Shown: in pieces, positions 11,331-19,941 of the stretch
Position numbering within the stretch: the first letter of the stretch is position 1
Layout: the number at the start of each line of letters is the position of its first letter
Source: Athripsodes cinereus
Lineage: Eukaryota; Arthropoda; Insecta; Trichoptera; Leptoceridae
NCBI GenBank assembly: GCA_947579605.1
Contig: OX388314.1
Location: 25,864,000-25,927,999, forward strand
Reading direction: 5' to 3'
DNA length: 64,000 nucleotides
Program-made: the position numbers and the translations under genes
The notes under the pieces: model-generated
What the model was told of the DNA's origin: nothing
The model's database searches: none
The model's input: the letters and a program-made list of their open reading frames with translations, nothing else

Positions 11331-11641
11331 CCGACGTCCAATTGTGTTAAAAAATTCATAAAATTATATTTCTGATGTATATGGCGAGAGAAATTGGTTA
11401 ATTTTTTTTTCTAATCACCTGAAGATGGAGTCGAGAGTTTCTGAACACTACTAAGCCTAGATAATAAAGTCAGTGGAAGTTAACTAAATAGTGTTTTTTT
11501 TTTTAATTTATCTTAGTTAAATCATGTTTCGAGATGGCATTATTTGCACATTGCCAATTTGTATAAATATGCCTTTTTGATACTAAAATAAATGTGAATA
11601 TTACCTACTTAGTATCAAAGTATTTTATACAATTTTGTTAT

Positions 11642-11697
11642 ACATAGCCAGCGTACTAACTGCAAGTAAAAAATATACAAGTTGTCCTCTTTGTGGC
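11642..11697 (-). repeat. SINE-A 3' remnant, reverse
   Basis: ATAGCCAGCGTACTAACTGC..AAGTTGTCCTCTTTG matches the SINE-A 3' region in reverse, decayed. Confidence 0.4.
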
Positions 11698-11915
11698 ATA
11701 TCTGGGACACAGAATAGCTCGATCTTTAAATATTTTTCTTGTCATCTAACTCATTATCCATCCCCTAGCCCACTCTTCCTATAGTTTCTTTGGGGTGTTG
11801 GGGTTGGGCAAGTGCTTTGTATATTTTTTAACGTGTCTCATTTTTGTTTGTTTAGTGATTTATCTTTATCTTTATAATGCTTTTAATATTTTGTTTTATA
11901 ATGGTTGTTTTAAAG

Positions 11916-12221
11916 CAGGGATGCACAGACTTATAGGAAAAAAAGGGCCGCTCGGGAAGATAATGAGCCAAGGACGGGCCGCTATAAGAAAAAAAGTTTA
12001 ACTTCTAGAAATTCTCACACTTTGAAATTTCTACCCCCCATCACCGAATTTTCAAAATGGTATAGGAATTTGAGATATTTCAAAAACGCCTCAGTTTTCT
12101 TAAAGAATATTTACTCGAATTATTAATTGTCCAGTACTTTTACTGAATATCCGATTATCACTGGTATTGACTTTTTTTATATTATATAATTCACTGGCGG
12201 GCCGCGGTTTGTGCATCACTG
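11916..12221. mobile_element. hAT-like MITE (CAGGGATGCACA ends)
   Basis: Ends CAGGGATGCACAGA and TTTGTGCATCACTG are imperfect inverted repeats of hAT type. Inside are GGGCCGC blocks and the stretch AATTTCTACCCCCC..AATTTTCAAAATGG, shared with the elements at 17789-18197 and 31208-31572. No matching 8-bp flanks. Confidence 0.55.
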
Positions 12222-12359
12222 TTCACATAAAGTGACGTGGTTAGATGAAAGAAATAGTGAAAATCTCGCTACCGCATACCATTACATTTTTTTATATTGC
12301 ATGTTAGTTTTTTTATGTAACAGATGATGTACAAAAACATTGAAATAAATAAATAAATA

Positions 12360-12490
12360 TCTCATCCCTGAAAAGTAGATGTTAAATGTCTTATACATAA
12401 TATTTTACGAATTACGAAACCTTTTACAAGACACTCGAAAACTTCCAGAAAAAAAGTGGTAGACTCATTCTTTGCCAGGGACTCCACAGA
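12360..12490 (-). repeat. SINE-A 5' half, reverse
   Basis: AAGACACTCGAAAACTTCC, GGTAGACTCATTCTTTGCC and GGACTCCACAG are the SINE-A 5' end in reverse. It lies 150 bp upstream of the esterase exon, so in the gene 1 intron if that intron exists. Confidence 0.6.
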
Positions 12491-12639
12491 CAAGACAGAA
12501 CTATTTAAGTTGATAGAATATTTGGAATCCAATTGATATTGAGTAAATGTTTCATAGTGTAAATGGATTTTTTCTGTTCATAGCTTACTTGATTTAAAAT
12601 CTTAGAGTAAAAACTTTTAACTTTTGTTTTTCCTTCCAG

Positions 12640-14864
12640 GCTCCTGTTCCCAAGAAGCCATGGACTGGAATATTAGACGCTTCAAAAGTAGGAAATGCTT
12701 CCTGTCAGTTTGACATCATCTCCAAGTCACACATGGGCAATGAAGATTGTCTATTCCTCAATGTCCACACTCCTCAGCTTCCCAGTGAAGATGATGAAGA
12801 ACTGCTTCCAGTCATGATTTACATCCATGGAGGAGGATTTATTTTTGGAAATGGCTCACCACAATATTTCAGTCCAGATTTCTTCATAGAAGAGAATACT
12901 ATATTTGTTTCAATGAATTATCGACTTGGTCCACTTGGATTCATGTGTTTGGATATCCCTGAAGTACCAGGCAATGCTGGATTGAGAGATCAGAATCTGG
13001 CTATGAAATGGGTGCAAGAAAATATCAGAGCATTCAGGGGAGATCCAGATAATGTGACTGTATTTGGTATAAGTGCCGGATCCGCTTCTATAGAATATCA
13101 TTTACTATCGCCTATGTCAAAGGGTTTATTTCAAAAGGCAATTCTTCAATCTGGTTCTACTCTGAATCCCTGGGCAAGAACACGGAATCCAAAGAGACTT
13201 GTTGAGAAATACGCAAAACTTTTAGGCATTGAAGAAAATGATCCAAAGAAACTTCTCCAAATTCTTCAGCAAATGGATGCTACAGTATTAATTACAACAG
13301 CTATGAAAGTGCCGGGAGAAGAAGAACATAAGAATGGAGAAATATTTACATTTACACCTGTCGTAGAAAAGAATTTGGAAGGAGCGGAACCATTCTTAGA
13401 CAAAGAGCCTATAGAGTTGTTGGAAGATGGGCAAATAAATAAAGTGCCAACTATCACAGGATTTTGTGAAGTAGAAGGAGCACTCTTCAAATTATTCTTC
13501 AGTCAAAAAACTATGCAAGAATTACACAGTGGAAATTTCATAGATTATTTACCAGAATGTTTCAATGTTGACAGAATATACTTTGAGCAATCTTTCCGTG
13601 AAGTGATGTACACAAATCCGGATAGTATTGATAGAGCAAATGACTTTTTGTCTGATGTTCATTTCTTGGCAGGAGTCTATGAATCGTTAAAACATAGATG
13701 TCGTTTTACTAATACAGACTACTTCTACATGTTTACGTATGATGGGAATATAAACTATGTCAAGAGTAGTTTCCAGATACCTGGAAAAGGAGCATATCAT
13801 GGAGATGACACATCTTATTTGGCTCTCACTAATTTTACAGACGAAAAGAAAGCAACAGATCAAGATAAGTTGGTCAGGAGTCGAATGGTGAGAATGTGGA
13901 CTGACTTTGCAAAAACTGGGTAAGTAAATATATTATTGTTATGCTAAATTATTATTTTGCATCTAACTATATTTTATAAAATTGTTGACAAAGCACTTGC
14001 ACAGTAAGAAAACAATTGTTTTATAAAGAATAGGAATTTTTCGTAGAATTGATTCAACAGCTATGTAAATTCTTGCGGGAAGAAAAAAAAATATTCTAAT
14101 TTTGTGTCTGACCAAAATTATTCCTGTAAATTAGTCCTGTAAAAGGCAGGTGTTCGAAAAAATTAAGACATTATACATCTTAAATTCAGCGATGAGTTTT
14201 GCCACCCATCCTGAATCTCTTGATTTTATATTGGCACGAAGAGGACAGTTTGCATATTTCTTACTTGCAGCTGATCTGCTGGCTACCTCACTTGTGGGAT
14301 ATGCCGTGATGGTATAGTAGTAGTCGTAGTAGGAAAAATAAATAAAAATTATTACTCCTACAGTTTGTATGCGACTAACTTCGCGCTCTTTAAGTTGTTT
14401 CGGTGTGTTGAGAGCGCAAAGTTAGTCACGTACAAACTGTAGGAGTAATCATTTTTATTTATTCGTACAAACTATAGCATGAGTATTTTTACTACACCAA
14501 ATAGTTAGTTACAAGTATCACTTTTATATGAAAAATCTTTATTTAAACCTCATAACGACCTCATAGCAATAAATAAATGTAGTGAATTTTGAATTTTTGT
14601 TTATACTTATCTACATGTTGTTGTGTATTAAAAAATAAACATTCGCACAAATTGTACTTTAATAAAATATTATTTTTATTTTTCAGTAATCCAACTCCTA
14701 AGCAGTGTGATCTGATTACCACAGAATGGTTACCAGCAACCAACCACAATATGCATCTTTTGGAGATTGGAAATGATCTCAAGATGAAGAAATTCCCCTT
14801 CAGGGAGAGGATGGATGTTTGGGAGGATATATATGAGTCTTCCGTCAACACGCCCAGAAAATAA
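12640..14864 (+). CDS. carboxylesterase (CCE family), gene 1, 5' exon missing
   Basis: Serine esterase of the alpha/beta-hydrolase COesterase family, which hydrolyses carboxylic esters. Exons seen: 12640-13919 (after TTCCTTCCAG) and 14687-14864 (after ATTTTTCAG). The donor at 13920 is GTAAGT. They join in phase 2 (GG|T) as AKTG|NPTP and give 485 residues. Visible in order: APVPKKPW, NEDCLFLN, oxyanion HGGGF, GNAGLRDQ, nucleophile elbow GISAG (Ser codon 13072-13074), QSGS, catalytic Glu in GFCEVEG (13474-13476), catalytic His in GAYHGDD (13798-13800) and W.DFAKTG. The sequence starts where gene 2 begins exon 2, so about 47 N-terminal residues are missing. I found no matching exon (LGVPYAEPP-like) upstream in the window. 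Substrate cannot be told; other insect family members act on dietary esters, pheromones, insecticides or juvenile hormone. The last intron (767 bp) holds a SINE-A and a foldback element. No frame break is seen, so it may be functional. Confidence 0.93.
14133..14335 (+). repeat. SINE-A in gene 1 intron
   Basis: Runs from TCCTGTAAAAGGCAGGTG to GATATGCCGTGATGGTATAG and a TAG-repeat tail. It lacks the first ~55 bp of the family, and the foldback at 14336 begins at its tail. Confidence 0.7.
14336..14463. repeat. ~130-bp foldback in gene 1 intron
   Basis: Arms of ~57 bp (AAATAAATAAAAATTATTAC, CTCCTACAGTTTGTA, GACTAACTTCGCGCTC) are inverted around a short TTTAAGTTGTTTCGGTGTG centre. A transcript of the gene would carry this as a strong hairpin. 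Confidence 0.75.
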
Positions 14865-15237
14865 TGATGTTGAATCTGTGATGTTATGATGTAAATAACT
14901 TTAATGTAAATAATAAGATGTGTGCATTACCGTGACATGAATATGTAGTATTTTAATGTCTTTTCAGATAACAAAACTCAAAGGTATTCATTGCAAAATA
15001 ATGCTGAATGTTTGTTTTTAAACTGGTGTGTTTTAAATTTTATTTGTTTTAACTTGAAACTTATTGTGACGAGTATACTAGAATGTTTGGAAATGTAAAT
15101 TGTATTGAATATGTAAAGATTTCATTTCTATTGATCGAAAATTTCAGAGCAAGTTGATAAATGTTCATAACATAGGTTTAGTATAGTATAGTTTTAACAT
15201 AGGTTCGTATATTATTTTAATTGTGTGCCTACATATC

Positions 15238-15621
15238 GTCCCTCTTCTGACTAACTGTCGTATCTGACATTTTTGGCGAAATCGAGTTATGATCACCAAT
15301 GTGTATTTATATGTGCCCTGCATGTTCTCACTGAAGATCACACCTGTAACTGTTACCGTTATCCTGGAATAGCTTTCTGATTTGCTGTCGTATATACGAA
15401 TTATTCTAAATAAAATGTGTTGTATCTACTAATTCCTCAAAATTTCATCACAAAAGTGATTCTGAGATATATAAGAATAGGTACAAATAAAATAATGTAA
15501 TATATTTACATTGTATCATATAACTAGGAGAGACGAAAATATGCACATCAAAACACAAAAAACGCTCTCCTGAACAATTTACATTCAGGCAGATACGACT
15601 GTTAGTCGACAGAAGAGGGAC
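15238..15621. mobile_element. 384-bp TIR MITE in gene 1 3' flank
   Basis: Ends GTCCCTCTTCTGACTAACTG.. and the inverse, ..GTTAGTCGACAGAAGAGGGAC, are ~30-bp inverted repeats continuing to a GTCGTATCTG block. No ORF. Confidence 0.7.
15409..15414 (+). terminator. candidate poly(A) signal, gene 1
   Basis: First AATAAA after the gene 1 stop codon, 545 bases downstream and inside the MITE at 15238-15621. Variant signals closer to the stop cannot be excluded. Confidence 0.4.
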
Positions 15622-17406
15622 AATATATGTGTTTAACAGAACTTAGCCTTTGATATAATGCAATTTGAAAATAGTTTATTTGTTTGTTAATTTTATTAAA
15701 TTTAGAGTTAAATATTGAAGTGTACTGTGTGCTATTGGTTTGATGACATGTAAATCATTGTGAAACTGTTTTGTATTTAACTACTTAGCTGCTAGATAAT
15801 ATGCATAAGTGACATACACCCTGTGTTGAATTAATTTCCACGAAATTAAAAGTTGATATAAATTCACTAATTATTGTAATTAAACAAGAAATTACATGAT
15901 ATACCTCTGTTTTCATACTAAAGTACCAATATGGCGGCCGATTTGCGCGGGAAGTAGTCTACAAACATATCAATATTGACTTATACATTGTATGTATATT
16001 GTGTAAGCGATGTTAATTTATCAAAGAAAAAGTTAAACTTCTATGTGTTCTTTTTATTTTCTATGGTGTTTGTCATAAAAACGATTATTTTAACTATAAA
16101 GTACGATTACATGCATACATGTAATCCACACAATGCCAAAATTATTGACATTACATGCATACATGTAATCCGCAGCTAAGTGGTTAAACTTTCAGTGATG
16201 TGAAGGTTGTAACTGTCATTCACTGTCACTCAAATGTAAATTAATATTTCATGTTGAGACTTGACAATGTAAAAACACGACCTGTTGAATAGTTTGGTTT
16301 CTTTTATCGTTGTTGTGTTCAGTTGCAATATGGATTTTAAGAGGTCTGTCTCAATGATGATGTTTCGAATAAATTCCTGCAGATGGCTCTTTATCAAGGC
16401 AATGCAAAAAGAAAATTTATTGATGTTATTTTTACAACTAACCATTATATGTATTCTATTCTATTCTTCTCAAGACCATCTACTCGTTTGCGAGTGATTT
16501 AGAACCATAGTATGTATATATAAATTTAATACATGAAACTAACATAGAAGACTTATACAGATTACTTTTATATGTTGTAATATCACCTTGTTCGGTAAAA
16601 GGTGAAGACGTTGGGTTGAGGTCCCATCCAGGGCACTACCGAATAAGGTGGACATTGTCTTTTTTATTTAAGCCATAAATGATAGTTTTATGTATTAAAT
16701 TTACAGAAAATTTATTGTTTGCGTTTTGTTGATAAAGCGTCAGTTATACCTATAAATCTTATACCTATACCTAAACCTTATAATACAAATCAATAATGAT
16801 GGGTGAATTATTTTAAAGAAGAAATTGTAAATATTCACATCTATTTTTACAGTATAAGTAGATTTTTAGAATATCCTACCAAATTGTCTATATTCCTCGG
16901 GATTGTAACTATACTTATCAATGTGATTTTTTAGAATTATTAATAATACAGTATTGAATACATTTTAACACAATCTGCAATGTGCTTTGAGAGGAATTGT
17001 TATTTATATTCTGAATAAAATATAAATTATTTTAGGTGTGTTTAGAAATAAATATAAAACCAGCAGTGTTTTGGCTTTCAGAATATTTTTTTTATATTTA
17101 AATCAAACCCAGTGTTGTCTTCTTTAATATTTTTATATGTATGTCATGAAGTTTGTTCCTTGTCCTTTTTTTATAAATGTGTGAATATTGTTTATTACAT
17201 TAAATTCATTGCTGTATGAACAATAGATTTAACTAATTTATTGTTAAATTTATATATGTAATAATATAATAAATATTTTGAAATAAATCAGCATATTTTA
17301 CAGTAAATTTTTAAGATGAATTAAAAAAATATCTTAATTTATATTTATTTTTGTAGTTTAACATTAGGTACCTGTAGATGGATTATTTAGTATTTTTTTT
17401 ATTAAC
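15622..17406. other. gene 1 3' flank; no gene seen
   Basis: Holds blocks resembling the gene 2 downstream flank: ATATTGAAGTGT..GATGACATGTAAATCAT (15708-15765) and GATGTGAAGGTTGTAACT..TGTCACTCA (~16195-16235). Also a duplicated near-palindrome ATTACATGCATACATGTAAT (about 16107 and 16152) and AT-rich sequence with no gene. Confidence 0.45.
16586..16650 (+). repeat. tRNA-like hairpin remnant
   Basis: CACCTTGTTCGGTA and TACCGAATAAGGTG are 14-bp inverted ends around GTTGGGTTGAGGTCCCATCC, which resembles an RNA polymerase III box B. Too short and irregular for a working tRNA; probably a SINE-derived or foldback relic. Confidence 0.4.
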
Positions 17407-17410
17407 TTAA

Positions 17411-18466
17411 CCTGTAAAGGAGTACCAACACACCGGTGCGTGCAAAAAATATTATGGGATCTGGAGTACGCACGCACCGGTGCGTTTGATCCAGTAATAT
17501 TTTGGTATTCCCGCCAAATTCATAAATTTTATCATTGGTCTAATCTGTCGGATATACTTTACCAATCACAAGGAAAAAAATAAAAAATAGGCATGTTTAG
17601 ACCTTATTTATCGCCTATACAAAATGTCACGTGACCGCTGCTTGAAATACATGACCGTCACTCGCGGTTGCGAACCATTTTGCTGCGTGCGTTCGTGTGC
17701 TATGGGTGTTATTTTAGAAGTGTTTTGTGAAGTTTTTTTTTATCTTTTATGCTAATTCTGAACAATTTAATTAGTTTTTAGTACTTACTAGTGATGTAAC
17801 GAATGTGTGATTTTGGATATTCGCGAATGCGAATATTTGTTGCCGACATTCGCGAATGCGAATCCGAATAGCGAATATTGACTTGCTTAAATTTCTACAA
17901 TTGCTCAACCATTAAAATTTCTACCCCCCCAGCCGTCGCCGAATTTTCAAAATGGTATAGGAATTTCAAAACTCCTCGGTTTTCTTAAAGAATATTTTCT
18001 TGCAGTACCTTTTTCTACAATGTACCGGGTAAGTATCCGGTACTTTTACCAAATATCAGATACTTTATTACCAAAATAATATTCGCAAAACATTCACATA
18101 TTTTTTTGCGAATGCGAATATTCCAATATTCGCGAATTTGCTTTGATATTTTTTATTTTTTCCTCGAATGCGAATACGAATATTCTTTACATCACTAGTA
18201 CCTACATAAGCTTTTGTTAAAAATAAATATTTTTAATAATAATAAATATTCTAGCCCATTCAATATGTTGAACCCATTGTTGACAATACCGGAGCAGACA
18301 TGACTTGTCAAAATTGTTTTTGTTATATAACTCCGTTATTATTAATTTTTGAGAGTTGGTTCCTTATAAACATTTATTCTAGGGATCAATTTCTATAAAA
18401 AGTCAAAGTTGAATTAATTCACTCTGCCATACACTTTTATTTTTTCCTTATTCACTCACGGACAGG
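17411..18466. mobile_element. piggyBac-like non-autonomous element (TTAA flanked)
   Basis: Left end CCTGTAAAGGAGT follows TTAA (17407-17410). The right end, read inward, is CCTGTCCGTGAGT and precedes TTAA (18467-18470). TTAA duplication with CCY.. ends is the piggyBac signature. Near the left end CACCGGTGCGTGC (17431-17443) is repeated inverted at 17470-17482. No transposase; a hAT MITE sits inside. Confidence 0.5.
17789..18197. mobile_element. hAT MITE nested in piggyBac-like element
   Basis: Ends TAGTGATGTAACGAATG and inverse CATCACTA; flanks GTACTTAC (17781-17788) and GTACCTAC (18198-18205), an 8-bp hAT-type target duplication with one mismatch. Rich in ATTCGCGAATGCGAAT dyads near both ends. 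Same family as 31208-31572. Confidence 0.8.
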
Positions 18467-18857
18467 TTAATTTATTTTGAATTAAATCCTTCTATCTTTT
18501 TTCTTTGATAATGTGTATTTGAGTTTATGTCCATAGTAAGCTCAAAAACTCTAACTAAATTATTTAAGTAAACAATATGCTTACGTTATGAATCTGAAGT
18601 AGGTCAGTAACGAGAGGACTTAAACAACAGATATCTTGATTGGAAATCTAAGATTCCAACATCAGGCTACCAACCATTTATGTGGGGTATAAAAGCAAAA
18701 CCGCCACTCTGAGGCTTGTTAATATTATTAGGAAACAAAAAAGTTATAGTATAAATAATACACCTCAAATGCATACTGTATTCGCATATTTTACTGAAGT
18801 GATAACCTCTTGAATACAAAATATATTATGCTTCAAAATCCTCGTAACTCATTCATA

Positions 18858-19205
18858 CCATTATGGCATTTCCCACACTTCGGGTAGCCAGCAGATCAAC
18901 TTCACTTAATAAACATGCAAGCTGTCCTCTTCGTACTAATAAAAGTTAACACATTCAGGATCTGTGGCATGACGTTTCTTTTGATGATGTTCCTTTTGTG
19001 ATTTTTTGGACTTCACTTTGTTTTTTTCCTTTTGAAATCACCTTGGCCAAAAGCTGTTATGTTCCCAGTGCATGGTAACATTTTTAAGATAATAATAATA
19101 CCTCAACGCTGAACTGACAATGTAAAATGTTTTAAAAGTAATGTTTTACTAATACCTGCCTCTTACAGGACTTTCGAAAACTGGCAGAATAGAGTGGGAG
19201 ACTTA
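18858..19205 (-). repeat. SINE-A in two pieces, reverse
   Basis: Tail piece 18858-18965 (ACCATTATGGCATTTCCCAC, GGGTAGCCAGCAGATC) and head piece ~19110-19205 (CCTGCCTCTTACAGGAC, TTTCGAAAACTGGC), separated by ~150 bp of other sequence. Confidence 0.55.
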
Positions 19206-19899
19206 AAATTTATACTTGAGTGACAAAAAAAATAAATACTTTACTGGAGAAATAAAATATTACGCTAGTGTCATTTTCAAACTTGACCTCACTAGCATGG
19301 TGGTTATGAACCTAAAAAATTACCACAGTTTATGTTTTGCACCTCAAATCACTCTGTTTTATATATAGCGGTCATATTGGGTTTTGGATAATTTTTGCAT
19401 GTGACTGGCTAATTTTCAATAGTATAATTTTTGCATTCGGTAGACAGTGTAGTGCCAGTTTTACATTTAACCAATCCAATTTTTCACACATTTTCACATA
19501 GTTTTACAAATCTTTATTTATTGCAATCTGTAGAGGTATGAAAGAGAAACCACAAACAATATTTACTTTAGAAACGAAAATGTATGAAGAGTGATAGTTT
19601 TGCATCTGTACCCCACATATATTTGAAAAACTTATTTGTTTCTCTGAATCATATATCATGTGTCTTTTGTAATGTATGTTGGTGGAAGAAACTATATCTA
19701 GCCACAATATACAGCAGAAAATCTATACAAAAACAGTCTGCATTAACCAGATTGTGGTTTAATACAATGTAACTACTGTGGAATAAAAATATTGCAACCA
19801 AAAAGTATCATTTACAACAGGTATTGATTACTATCCCACTTTAAGCAGTTTTATCTCATAGTTTAGTTTATTTTATCATTACGTTTGAAAAAGTGGAGG
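19206..19899. other. upstream region of gene 2
   Basis: AT-rich flank that should hold the gene 2 promoter and 5' UTR. I see no convincing TATA box/initiator pair, and the short ORFs across 19504-19772 look spurious. Confidence 0.35.
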
Positions 19900-19941
19900 A
19901 TGAAACATGTCTTCTACTGGCTGTCAAGTAGGCGTAGCTGA
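19900..19941 (+). promoter_or_regulatory. short upstream ORF overlapping the gene 2 start
   Basis: An ATG at 19900, 7 bases before the gene 2 ATG and in another frame, opens a 13-codon ORF ending at 19941. It has A at -3, as does the main start. If the transcript includes it, it could lower translation of the esterase. Confidence 0.35.

Noticed and set aside
16586..16650. Possible tRNA or small structured RNA
   Set aside because: Terminal 14-bp pairing is present but the internal arms do not fit a tRNA.
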